From NCBI RefSeq assembly GCF_032118995.1, contig NC_092666.1, forward strand, positions 558,001-622,000: 64,000 bases of DNA. The letters are read 5' to 3'. The stretch comes from Asterias amurensis. Lineage: Eukaryota; Echinodermata; Asteroidea; Forcipulatida; Asteriidae. The first letter of the stretch is position 1. Each line of letters starts with the position of its first letter. A program made the translations under genes and the position numbers. Shown in pieces: positions 8,972 to 19,610 of this stretch. The notes beneath the pieces are model-generated. The model ran no database searches and had not been told where the DNA came from. It worked only from the letters and a program-made list of their open reading frames with translations.

Positions 8972-11900
8972 GTCAGTATTTATTTGGTTTCTACGTACAA
9001 ACAAACCAGCCAGAGTCTAGATAAAAAAGAGAAATAGAGTAACAAACGGAGCTACTCCTAGAACTATTTCGGTTTCGTCCGGCTATCGTCTCCCATATGG
9101 TAGCCGGACGAAACCGAAATAGTTCTAGGACTTTTAGGAGTAAAACGGAGCTAGCTACCCCGAAACAGGTCAACTCGTACCCAAGTCAACTCGTACCCAA
9201 GTCAACTCGTACCCAAAATTTTGTACCCAAGTCATCTCGTACCCGAGTCAACTCGTACCCGAGTCAACTCGTACCCAAGTCAACTGGTACCGTATAACGT
9301 ACAATGTATGCAGAAACGGAGAATTCCCGTGCGGCGTGATTTTATATAAGCGATAGGAAACCATGGTGCGGCGTGATTTTATAAGCGATAGGAAACCGTG
9401 TTCTACTTACTTGCTTCAAGCTTACTGTCCGCCTGTAAGCACCTGACAGGCCCGCCGATGTGAGGTTACCTCCATTGCAAATAAACAAACCGGCTCTTTT
9501 CAGAGCCACCACATTTCGAAAAGAGAGATATTGAGCATCATTCGTTCAAACTGAATAGTAATACAAATTTGCGTAATTCTGATTATCAAAACAAAAACTA
9601 ATTTTAAAAACCCCAAAAAACCCAAAAAACATTTCAAACCAATAAAACAATATTGGTTCATTACTTTTTAAATCCGATAAAAAATACAAAAATACGTGTT
9701 TCATAACTTTTTCCCAACCCAGTACAATTTGTTTGAAGTTGTAATTAATTTTCCCATAGCTCCATGATTTTCCCAATCGAAACACTGATCCCTATTGCGT
9801 TATTCGCGTATGTATTCCTCCTGTTTGTTACCTGCAACATGAAAAAAAAAAACAACAGAAAACAAAATTATTGCAAAAATGAATAGATAATAATGAATAA
9901 ATGAATATTATCACTATAAATATGATTATCGGTATTTTTGCAGACAGAGAACCCCAACAACCTAGAAAAAAAAATCTTGGGTACGAGTTGACTTGGGTAG
10001 GAGTTGACTTGGGTACGAGTTGACCTGGGTTCGAGTTGACCTGGGTACGAGTTGACCTGGGTACGAGTTGACCTGGGTACGAGTTGACTTGGGTACGAGT
10101 TGACTTGAGTACCAGATGAACCGAATTCAGCTACCCTACCCTAGCAAGACATGCTAGACTGGAGTATGTGGTCCCCTACTTCTACCTAGAAACTAAGGCG
10201 CCCGCTCACGGGGAGCCTTATAGTTTCTAGAAGTAGTGGTCTCACAGAACCCATTTTGTGGGGTAAACTGAAACAAATTTCTACAAACTCGGATCGTGTT
10301 CTGTCATAAAATTACACAAAAAGCACACAATTTGAAGGGGTATTTTCTTAGGGCCAATTTTCATGTCATTACCAGTCCTACAATAGCAGAGCCATGACAT
10401 GAAAGTAATACTATTCATATTTATATTATGTTATTACTCTTTCTCAATAACAATCAAACACAATCGCACTACATAAACATACCGACAACTCACGACCCTT
10501 CACGACAACTCGCGACAACAATTTTTAAATTCACTTTAAGAAAAAATTTGAACATAAGTCGACCATTAGATATATGCACAAGTGTCATATGCACCCAAAT
10601 TATTTTCAAATTGTTGAGAAAATTGTATTTTTGATTGTAAAAAAAGTGTTTTTTACCCGTATTTAGTAACAAACGGAAATATCCGCCATGTTGTCTTTCG
10701 ACGCACTTGGACGATTTCATTACTCTGCAGGGGTGATACAATACGCATGATGATTATTTATTTTATGTGCCTCTCATCAAGGAGTTTCAAAAATATAATA
10801 TACTTAAATCTCCCCTTTTTACTTCGAATTCCTGAGTGGCGGCTTAGTTACTAACATTTAACAAGAAAGAAAAAACAGCAGCTTAAACCAAACTGAACAA
10901 AATACAACTCAGCCCTCAGAAATTACCCTCTGCCCCTGCGGTGTAATGAAATCGTCCAAGTACGTCGAAAGACAACATTGCAAATATTTCCGTTCGTTTC
11001 TAAACTCAGGGTAAAAAACACTTTTTTTTCAGTTAAAAATACAAATTTTTCAACAGTTTGAACGTAATTTAGATGCATATGACTCTTGTGCACATATTTA
11101 ACAGTTTAATTATGTTCAAATGTTCTGTTAAAGTGCGTTTAAAAATTATTGTCGTGAGGGGTCGTGAGTTGTCGGTATTTAGTGCAACCGTCAAACACGG
11201 CTAAAACACAAGCCGACAACAAGTCCAGAGTGCCTACAACAAGTTTCAAATTACACAAAAAACCTCAAAAATTCTTACTTTTTAGTTGCACTGTTGCATT
11301 TTAAAACTACAACTTTGAAAAAACGGGGAAAAAAGAAACAAATGAACAAATGAAACAAACCCCCACAACAAACAAACAATACTTCAATAATTTTAATTTT
11401 GCTTACTCCTTCTTGTTATATTTTAATGGGTTGCAATACGTGTCATTGGCCACCATCTTGTGTAGAACAATGGAAAAGAGCACGCGTGTACTTGCTACTC
11501 TCATCCAATGAGAGCTCTTAACACAGGCACAGTTCATCAAAGAAGGCAGCAAATAATCTATTAAAATCCATCTACATGTTAATATCTGTTACAAGTAACT
11601 TGCATGCTTACAATGGGTACCTGTTTTATCCTCCAATATTTTGGTTGCAGTTTGAACACTACTTTGAAACAACACATATGGACTCTTATAAAACAGAGAG
11701 GAAAGAAGTTCCCAAGACCCTAGTCCATTTAGCAGGTAAGTTATTCATACTCTGTTTTCCTTCAATCATCTTACATTCAATTCATGTTTGTAGAGAAATG
11801 AAGTTTCTTTATAAGGTGTCTGAACATGGAGCTACCGGAACATGAGTGTGTGTGTTTATGTCGAAAAATGAACTCTTGATTTGTTCTAAGTTGGTTTGTC

Positions 11901-12367
11901 ACGCAATATTCAATGCAAATAATGAGTTCTTTTGATTTGAACCCTGTTTTCAATAAAAGTAATTATTTAAAAAAATAAGCGATAACAAACAATATTGTTA
12001 TAGTTACATGAAATGTTGTCTGACTTTTGCATTTTGAAATTTTTGTGACTCTCAAGTTTACAGTTGTAACTTGTCACAACTTGTCACAAGTATAACTACT
12101 GACAAATATACTCGCATACATCAATAATCATTTTTTTTTAAGAACTTAGTTTGAATATCTTTAATAACAGATTTATGGAATGTTATCACATTCAGTTTTT
12201 GTTACACTGTTCTATCACCAGCCCGAGAAGCAAGAGCATTTCCAGCTTCCCAACCTGAGCTGGACCCAACAAAGATCAAGCAAGAATACAATTCATTCCA
12301 GACTACATCACGAGCAGCATTTGTAGACCCTCGATTAAGAACAACGCCTTTGGCTACCACAGAATAA
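8756..12367 (+). CDS. CFAP68: Cilia- and flagella-associated protein 68, complete 3-exon gene
   Basis: The joined exons 8756-8971, 11651-11735 and 12222-12367 give 148 aa with consistent phases (0 then 1) and GT-AG introns. It is the orthologue of vertebrate CFAP68 (formerly C11orf1). Conserved blocks seen are GEVW near residue 18, QYGWR (32-36), GNWNEERFD (51-59), LPSQF-HYFETT spanning exons 1-2, and QPELDP in exon 3. In vertebrates the protein is a microtubule inner protein of axonemal doublets. I chose the ATG at 8756 (AAAAAATGGCG) because the frame upstream has no other ATG near. Length is close to the human protein. Intron 1 (8972-11650) holds a TU-like transposon and a large inverted repeat; intron 2 (11736-12221) is unremarkable. 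An ATTAAA at about 12461 is a possible polyadenylation signal. Confidence 0.92.
9057..9129. repeat. Perfect hairpin in CFAP68 intron 1
   Basis: Arms of 29 bases, beginning CCTAGAACTATTTCGG and ending CCGAAATAGTTCTAGG, are separated by a loop of about 15 bases. The phrase AAACGGAGCTA flanks it on both sides, suggesting an inserted foldback element with a target duplication. Confidence 0.7.
9161..10128. mobile_element. TU-like foldback transposon 1 with 8-bp target duplication
   Basis: The left end (9168-9295) is a tandem array of a 16-bp unit, GTCAACTCGTACCCAA. The right end (about 9976-10118) is the same unit in reverse complement, CTTGGGTACGAGTTGA. The element is flanked by AGCTACCC at 9153-9160 and 10129-10136. 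Terminal inverted repeats made of short tandem repeats are the hallmark of Foldback/TU elements; the TU family was described from sea urchin. The interior (9296-9975) holds a 36-bp tandem duplication (9330-9402) and a histone-type 3' end, but no transposase. Confidence 0.8.
9492..9528 (+). promoter_or_regulatory. Canonical histone 3' stem-loop plus purine-rich downstream element inside a transposon
   Basis: GGCTCTTTTCAGAGCC (9492-9507) is the textbook histone-mRNA stem-loop. It is followed by ACCACA, the usual cleavage neighbourhood, and then by GAAAAGAGAGA (9518-9528), which resembles the U7-snRNA-binding histone downstream element. No histone coding sequence precedes it. It lies on the + strand inside the TU-like element in CFAP68 intron 1. 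Confidence 0.75.
10173..10232. repeat. Small hairpin
   Basis: CTACTTCTACCTAGAAACTA and TAGTTTCTAGAAGTAG form an imperfect inverted repeat just outside the TU-like element. Confidence 0.6.
10465..11190. repeat. Large inverted repeat in CFAP68 intron 1
   Basis: The arms of about 270 bases (10465-10738 and 10923-11190) are imperfect reverse complements, sharing for example CCGACAACTCACGACCC, AAGTGTTTTTTACCC and TTGGACGATTTCATTAC. A spacer of about 185 bases separates them. No coding sequence. Confidence 0.75.
11651..11735 (+). CDS. CFAP68: CFAP68 exon 2
   Basis: The acceptor TTTTGGTTGCAG| and donor GCAG|GTAAGT bound 85 bases, phase 0 to phase 1. It encodes the conserved HYFETT segment. Confidence 0.92.
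12222..12367 (+). CDS. CFAP68: CFAP68 exon 3 with stop codon
   Basis: The acceptor CTATCACCAG| restores the frame. The exon contains QPELDP and ends ATTE-TAA. Nothing else in the three frames fits the family. Confidence 0.9.
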
Positions 12368-13086
12368 TTGAACATTTTACCCCCTCCCCCTTCATGGTAA
12401 ATCATGAACTTTTCTTTGTGCAGATCTACATTTTCATTGTCCCCATTGGTTTTTACACAACAAAATTAAACAGAAGGCATAGTAAAGTCTATCAAATTAC
12501 CTGTACCCAAACCATGCATGAGAACAGCTTCTAAACAGCTTATTGAAATAAAATAAAAACTTATGCATGTCTTTGCTGACATCTTTGAAAAGAACTTTCT
12601 GTTGAGTATTAGGAGGACTAGCCAGCAATGATGTCTTGAGAGATAACCCAAGTTGAAGTCAACAAAATAAGAAACATTATTTCAACAATTCCTAAAAGAA
12701 ACAAATCCGAAATCTGTGATTCCAAACAATTCCTGCATGTCAGGAAGAGCACTGATTTGGTTGTTTATGAGGTACCCGCTGCATGGTATCCTCTTCTTTA
12801 ATCCTGATTTTGTTGAATACATGTACAATACATATTGTTATTAGAATGATCAAGTCAACATAAATAAGCAGCTTCCATCCCAGCTCTAACCTTAAGTCCT
12901 TATGTGTGTGTCAATGTTTATACATAATGAACACTCCAAATAAATTAGTTTCAAGTAAATGTAACTTTGAAAATTTACCCAAAAAGTTAATTATTGGGAG
13001 CTCGCAAGGAAAAACTTGAGGATTGACTAAAGTCAGGACAAGAAAAGTGCAAGAAGTTGGACAGTGACCCAATATTGAAAGTTTCC
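12368..13086. other. 3' flank of CFAP68
   Basis: Probable 3'UTR at first (ATTAAA near 12461, AATAAA near 12547), then non-coding sequence with no recognised repeat. Confidence 0.4.
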
Positions 13087-13397
13087 TTAAAGGCAGTGGA
13101 CACTATTGGTAATTGTCAAAGACTAGTCTTCACAGTTAATGTATCTCAACATTTATATGCATAAACTAAAATAACAAACCTGTGAAAATTTGAGCTCAAT
13201 CGGTCGTCGAAGTTGCGAGATATTAATGAAAGAAAAACATCATTGTCGCACCATGGTCACACGAAGTTGTGTGCTTTTAGACGCTTGATTTCGAGACCTC
13301 AAATTTTAAATCTAAGGTCTCAAAATCAAATACGTGAAAAATTACTTCTTTCACGAAAAGTACGTCACTTCAGAGGGAGCCGTTTCTCACAGTGGAG
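13087..13397 (+). mobile_element. TTAA MITE family B, 3'-truncated
   Basis: It starts TTAAAGGCAGTGGACACTAT and contains GGTCGTCGAAGTTGCGAGAT and the inverted pair GAGACCTCAAATT / AAGGTCTCAAAATC. It ends at GGAGCCGTTTCTCACA and lacks the right terminus. Confidence 0.8.
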
Positions 13398-14184
13398 TAG
13401 AATTTAATATGAAATATTTTTTCATCGACCTGTTTACATTTATCATGGTCATGATTTTGGAAGTATTTGTTCATGTCTGCAACCTTTGACTTCAAGCAAA
13501 CTTTTGATTATGTACCCTCAATTAAACTTGTAAAAGTTCACAGGTCATTCACTCTAGTTATTATACAGTTAATTTTTCATATATGGACTACTGTTTGACA
13601 TAAATTATTTGTATTCAATAATTAGTTATTAATATTGTTTATCTTTCCAAATTATATTTTGTAAGGATGTGTTAACAGTAACTAAGTCATAAGTTGTATT
13701 TTAAAATAAATCCAAACTACAAAATGGAGATCAAAACACAATATTTGTCATTACTTTGTTGGCATTATATTTATAATTATTACAATAAAACTGCAGTGAA
13801 TCAAAAGAATTATAAAAACAAAGTCTTCAAAGATCATTTGTAAAGTCTCAAAGTGTTTTAGGTGTAAATTAAACAAACTGGTGGGTGTCTCATCCTATTG
13901 CAAATGTTTTGGGGCTGATAGTTTGGCTGTGTTCATTAAAAAAACCTTTGAGGAATGTACCTGATAAACAAATAGCAATATTTCATATGAGTCGCCATGT
14001 CACGTGACTGATTTCAACATATCATCTCACCCATGTTGTTTCATTACCCTTGAACACTTTATCACAGAGGCATCTGTTTTTTTCTTAGGCATAGAATAAT
14101 TTAATTTTGCATTGACTGTTCATTTTTGAAGTTGATCACCTTGTAGAAGTATTGCTCAGACATTATTTATTTAGTTCTTGACAT
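13398..14184. other. Non-coding, nothing recognised
   Basis: AT-rich sequence without exon or repeat signals. Confidence 0.4.
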
Positions 14185-14400
14185 TTGACTGTGGGGGGGG
14201 GGGGGGTCCCCTTTGAGGGACCCCAAGATCAATCCACAAACCAAGTTTGTAGATGATCTGCAAAGTCCATCTCAAATTACCAATCCAGCAAAGATTGTTG
14301 TTTTAGCCACAATGACCTTGACATTGTGACCAAAGGGGTTCAAATGACAGGCTTCTTGGGGGAATCCAAAAACCAAATCACACATCAAGTTTTAAGTTGA
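14185..14400 (+). repeat. Repeat family I, diverged copy
   Basis: A poly-G run is followed by GGTCCCC, then CCACAAACCAAGTTTG and GTTTTAGCCACAATGACCTT. The same elements, in the same order, occur as tandem units at 55795-56165. Confidence 0.55.
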
Positions 14401-14433
14401 CATCTGAGTCCTGATTGAGTTTTAATTTGCATG

Positions 14434-14622
14434 CAACCACACCCACCCAAGCCATACAACACCATAGCACACACACACACCCTCAGAAGGAAACAATCAA
14501 CCACACCCACCCAAGCCATACAACAGCATAGCACACACACACCCTCAGAAGGAAACAGTCAACCACACCCACCCAAGCCATACAACACCATAGCACACAC
14601 ACACCCTCAGAAGGAAACAGTC
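14434..14622 (+). repeat. Minisatellite, about 62-64 bp, three copies
   Basis: CAACCACACCCACCCAAGCC recurs at 14434, 14498 and 14560, each followed by CATACAACA, CATAGCACACACACACC and CTCAGAAGGAAACA. Copies differ mainly in CA-repeat length. Confidence 0.85.
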
Positions 14623-14824
14623 GATGTCCCTTTTGCTGGCTTCGCCAACCACGGCGGGGCATCAAAATAAAACTAGACATTCAGTTTTTGTCAACAACAG
14701 ATCCAGGTATTTGTGAGTGATGTCATCAAGATGTGATTGATACATTTTTCAAATAATAAACTTCAACTTACGGTTTGCACCAGAAATCAAGGCCAAATGA
14801 TGTCGCACACTGTGTCGCATTTTT

Positions 14825-15197
14825 TTAAAGACACTGGACACTTTTGGTAATTGTCAAAGACCAGTCTTCTCACTTGGTGTATCTCAACATATGCACAAAA
14901 TAAAAAACCTATGAAAGTTTGTAAAAACAATCGGTCGTCGAAGTTTCACGATAATAATGAAAGAAAAAACACCCTTGTCACACGAAGTTGTGTGCTTTCA
15001 GATGCCTGATTTCGAGACCTCAAGGTTTTGAAATCAAATTTGTGGAAAATTACTTCTTTCTCAAACACTACTCTAATTCAGAGGGAGCCGTTTCTCACAA
15101 TGTTTTATACTATTAACATCTCCCCATTACTCGTTAGCAAGTAAGGTTTATGCTAATAACTATTTTAAGTAATTACCAATAGTGTCCACTGCCTTAA
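14825..15197 (+). mobile_element. TTAA MITE family B, full-length copy
   Basis: It begins TTAAAGACACTGGACACTTT and ends AATAGTGTCCACTGCCTTAA. The termini are inverted and flanked by TTAA, the target site used by piggyBac-type transposases. Non-coding. Confidence 0.85.
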
Positions 15198-15510
15198 AAG
15201 CTCAAGAGCCCTTTCTGAAACATATGAATGAAAAGAATCCAATGTCTGGTTCACGAGTTATGATTGTTTTGGGTAAAATAGAGTAAAATTCTGTGAACCG
15301 TTTTTTAAGCTTGTTTGTTTGTTTGTTTGAATGATCTCCCCATCAAGGGAACTCGGCAAACTCCCACAAAGGGATATAAACACCAAGCTGGCTACAGCCA
15401 ATCTCTCTCATGCAAACATTGGTTTAACATCTATGATTATGAATTACACAAATCAAGAAATTATGATTCATTAACTAGATGACAATATTTATTCTAGTCA
15501 TTGTGAAATC

Positions 15511-15583
15511 AGCGGTTAGTTGGGGATTCGAACCCACAACCTTGTGATTGCAAGTCCTGCAGTCTAACCACTTGACCACGGTT
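15511..15583 (-). mobile_element. tRNA-like SINE head fragment
   Basis: On the minus strand TGGTCAAGTGG (A-box-like) is followed by GGTTCGAATCC (perfect B-box) at tRNA spacing. No good acceptor stem or CCA context is visible, so I read it as a tRNA-derived SINE head rather than a working tRNA gene. Confidence 0.5.
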
Positions 15584-15727
15584 AACATGTTGTTAAGTTG
15601 TTACACACTTTTCTAATTATAAATTCAAGGTTCATTTCAGTTCCAATCTATGTGACAGAGAAGAGTTCATGGGAAGATTGTATGTACATTTAACAATCCA
15701 CACATACATTATGTGCTCGGACCAGTT

Positions 15728-15978
15728 GGTCTTGAAAAGCGTTTGAAACCGCAAGAAATGTAAATGGTTAGATAGATAATTTAACAGTAGAATATAAAGA
15801 TCCACACAAACATGCCTTGAAATTGCACGGTTTGGTTTTCCTTTTACTTTGTGAAAAAAACACGGTCAAATATTTTGACTCCATAAAATGGCCGACCCTG
15901 TTAGAATTATGACGTAAAAGGGAAACCATGCTATTTCGAACGACCGATCCAAGGCAACGTTTTCCTAACATTTTTCAA
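15728..15978. mobile_element. MITE family D, diverged copy
   Basis: TCTTGAAAAGCGTTTGAAACC, ATCCACACAAACATGCCTTG, AATGGCCGACC and GATCCAAGGCAACG match in order the complete copy at 60720-61111. Confidence 0.65.
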
Positions 15979-16774
15979 AAATCTTAGTCAAAAATACTTG
16001 AAAAGAATAAATAGTTTCACTATTTTTACTTTGACCAACAAAACGTTGCTCGAGTAGTTCAAGTACAGAGTTTGAATACTACAGCACTTCCTATCGCTTT
16101 GCCTGTTGTTTAAACATGAGAAAGAACACTTTGAAAGTCAACAATTTGTTGCAGGTTTCACAAAGTGGCTGTTACTCAAAAGTCATAAGTTGAAAACTTG
16201 TTCAGTCACTATTTGGACTGCAAATATACATTATCTTTCATTATACCAAATCTTAATCCTAAAATGTGTTTAGGTTTGTAACTTCAATTGTGATTATCTT
16301 TAGAGCAAGTTTGACCTCTTTGAGGTTGGTTCATGAAATCTGTGACAAATTGCCTTCCAGAAGAGAGTGAGCTATGGTGTAATTACTGTGTCAACAACTG
16401 GGACGGCTTTATATGGCATGCATGTACAGCACAAATTAAAAATGATATAATCTTTGAAGAACATGATTATTTTATGCTTTTACCGTTTGTGATTTGCTGT
16501 TAAAACATTGTTACATGTGCATAAAAATCTCACATTTAATTTAAAATATTTGGGATCTTACACAAGATATCTTTGATATTTTTGTTTTAAGGACAAGGGA
16601 CCGTAGGGATGCCCACAAAAAGGAACACTTACTCAATTCAATAGTTGCATTCCATACATTATTTATTGAGATTCAAAAGTAATAAGCCACATCCATGAAT
16701 CTGACAATCATGTCTGCTGTTCAAAACCATTGTCCTCCATTTGGATTATTAGTATCAAAGTCTTACCGAAGTAA
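15979..16774. other. Non-coding, nothing recognised
   Basis: No exon-like or repeat signals by eye. Confidence 0.4.
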
Positions 16775-16998
16775 AAGAACCCAGTGCACTTATCAAAAAG
16801 AGAAGGGGTTCGCCCCAGTGTCCCTGGTCCGATCGGCAGCAAATTGCGCCACAGCACCTAGTAAAGCATTACATGGTGCTATAAGAATTAGGTCTCATAA
16901 TTCAAACGTAGTCCTACATCTGGCAGGACATACTGTATGTTACAGCGCCAGGAGCGTCACTGGGTGACGGAGATGTGTGCTATATAAGAAGCCACAAT
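16775..16998 (+). mobile_element. tRNA-derived SINE, head-less copy
   Basis: It starts in the body (AAAAGAACCCAGTGCACTT) and ends in TGTGCTATATAAGAAGCCAC plus a TTA-rich tail. It meets the tail of the next, inverted SINE. Confidence 0.75.
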
Positions 16999-17408
16999 TA
17001 TTATTATTAATTACTATTATTAAGTCTTATATAGCGCACGTATCTACCAAACAAGGTACTCAAGGCGCTGAGCTACAAACTCTCAGAAAGATAGGTTATT
17101 GCAGTGATGAATTCTGAGACCCAATTATTTAGCACCTTATAAGGGTTTACAAGGTGCTACGACGCATACAGCAGCCACAGCCAGGAACACCGGGGCGAAC
17201 CCCTTCTCTTTTCGAAGAGTGCACTGGGTTCTTTTACATGCGTTACACAACACATGGGACCAACGGCTTTACGTCCCATTCGAAGGACGAAGTAATGGTT
17301 AAGTGTCTTGCTTAAGGACACAAGTGTCACGGCTGGGATTAGAACCCACACTCTGCTGATCAGAAACACCAGAGTTTGAATTCGGTGCTCTTAACCGCTC
17401 GACCCCAA
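16999..17408 (-). mobile_element. tRNA-derived SINE, near full-length
   Basis: Read on the minus strand: a tRNA-like head (GAGCGGTTAAGAGCACC, B-box-like GGGTTCTAATCCC), the body with ACGTAAAGCCGTTGG, and the tail GGTAGATACGTGCGCTATAT followed by AAGACTTA and a TAA-rich microsatellite. Confidence 0.8.
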
Positions 17409-18765
17409 CACTTATACACTTCCTCATCATTAGGCATAACGTTAACCATCAACATCCTCTTTAGTTTTTACCTTATTTTGATTTCTTGACTTTACATGTA
17501 TACCCGTAGTGATTTTTTGCTTGATACACTCGTCATTCGTTACCCCTACGGACTATTTTTATACCAGAAATGTATCCCACAATCCTTTGCTTCAATACAC
17601 GCTACAATCAGACATGTTTCGCCGAGTTTCATGTTAATTTTGATAAATATTTGGGCTGAATAGTCTAAATTTCCAGCGGAAGAGGTGAAGTCCACAGCAC
17701 AAGGGTTTAAACTGTTTTGATGTGAGTTTTTGCCATATTAGACAGAGAAAATTGTCTGAGGAAAATGTTAGGTTGTTGATACAGTGGAACGTCCTCCATC
17801 ATCGTCAGAATGGAACATGTTGACAAGTTATGTATTATTTTGAAGCTAAGGAAACACTCTTTCCAGCCATGATACTCTTGTCAAGTTTAGTTCATGTCCA
17901 GTATTTTTATTGTCTAAGAAGCAATCTTTTTTTCCCCAAGTATCTAATTTTCTTGTTTTTTCCTGTAACTTTAAACCATTAGGGCACCTATAAAGTGAGA
18001 CGATTGAAGAGAATTTTGTCCTCTTTCCAAAGGTATAATACAAAGTGTTTCGGTCAGTGATTACATTATTTATTACATAAATGTTTCCAGATGCATTAAT
18101 AAACAATACACGTATGTGCAACGGCTTACATGTACGTACATACAGCTTTTTTTGTAAATAAATGCTTTAGCGGATATGGGTTAAGTTCACATAGAGTTTA
18201 TTCTGTGTTAATTACATATCGTACCTACTCTCACTATACTTATCAATGTTAACGATAGTCCATTTTGTGTTTTTGTTTGTCTGGGCATGCCTACTACAAG
18301 CTTTAACTTTTCTGATTATGCCCCCGTTTCCAATTCTCCTCACTACTGTTCTTTGTTATTGTTATTTTAATTATCTGTTGGAATGGAAATAAATGTCTTG
18401 AAATGAATCAACAATGGCTTAGAACCCTGTACATAAGTATTGTATCATAATTTCATCTTCTCTCTACGTGAAGACATTTCAGTCAATGTGCTTTTAAATG
18501 CTGCAGTGTTTAAATAATAGGGTAATGAAACATAACTTGATCGTTTTATGGATGGAAATTTGCACCGGGATAAAGAATATGAATTCTTTGTTTTACCAAT
18601 CACCAATGTGTGTTAGTACTGTATACTCGGTACTTACTGGAGAATGTGAATAAAACCATTTGTGGAAGTAGTTTTGAGAAGAGCCAGGGTTGAGATTGGC
18701 AAGTCTCATGGAGACAGTGTGCTTTATCATCTTCAGGAGCAACACCAACAAAGTGCAGTTTGAAA
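17409..18765. other. Downstream of HSPA13; no second gene seen
   Basis: AT-rich. On the minus strand AATAAA occurs at about 18197-18202 and again near 17900, which are possible HSPA13 polyadenylation signals. If the first is used, the 3'UTR spans the 20-bp minisatellite. Confidence 0.35.
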
Positions 18766-18928
18766 CATTGAGACTATATCTCAACCATTGAGACTATATC
18801 TCAACCATTGAGACTATATCTCAACCATTGAGACTATATCTCAACCATTGAGACTACATCTCAACCATTGAGACTATATCTCAACCATTGAGACTATATC
18901 TCAACCATTGAGACTATATCTCAACCAT
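18766..18928 (+). repeat. 20-bp minisatellite, eight copies
   Basis: The unit CATTGAGACTATATCTCAAC repeats almost without change (one T-to-C in copy 5). The unit itself is partly palindromic (TTGAGAC...ATCTCAA). Confidence 0.9.
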
Positions 18929-19065
18929 AGCTCTTCATCTGACAAGCACTTATCCTAGTAACATCGTTGTTACCCATAAACCTATTCAGATCTTACTTCT
19001 TACACCATAAATACTTTAAATCTTACTTAAAATAAAACTTTTGTGTAAATTTGTTTTGTTTCTAG

Positions 19066-19610
19066 CTACTGTACCTGAATTTTCCTGACTTTGCGACCGT
19101 GTATTTCTATTGCACTAACCTGTACTGGCCACATTCCTCCAATAATACCAGCTTGTATGGACACACCGTACACTACTGCTAACTCTGGATCAATTTCTAC
19201 ATTAGGTTCCTTATTAAAGAAATCAGCTACAAGCCGACGAACACGTGGAATGCGTGTTGAGCCTCCAACTAATACCACTTCATCTATATCAGTAGTAGAC
19301 ATTTCAACATCATCTAAAACTAGTTGGATAGGCTGAAGCACCTTCTTGAACAGTTCCTCATTTAAAGTGTCAAATGTTTCTCTGGTTAGTTGTTCAACAA
19401 ACATGGTTTTTACATTCAGTGATGTTAATGGAATTTTCAGAAGCACCGAGTGATGAGTTGTCAAATTTATCTTAGCTTCTTCTACCGCAAGGCGTACTCG
19501 TTGTAAATCCAACGGGTTTTCTAATAACTGTCCGTACCGCTTGAAGATTAGATCACAGCAATACTCCATTAGACGTTGGTTAATATCTTGCCCACCAAGA
19601 TGGTTATTGC
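19066..19610 (-). CDS. HSPA13: HSPA13 last coding exon
   Basis: The acceptor TTTTGCAG|GCAATAAC gives GNNHLGGQD. The exon includes the adenosine motif and the stop. It corresponds to the second half of the nucleotide-binding domain. Confidence 0.95.

Noticed and set aside
9330..9402. Small nuclear RNA gene inside TU-like element 1
   Set aside because: The TATA-like word and the histone-type end prompted the idea, but no snRNA sequence (U1, U2, U7) is recognisable.
15511..15583. tRNA gene
   Set aside because: Boxes A and B are good but the acceptor stem does not pair convincingly and the context is repeat-rich. A SINE head fits better.
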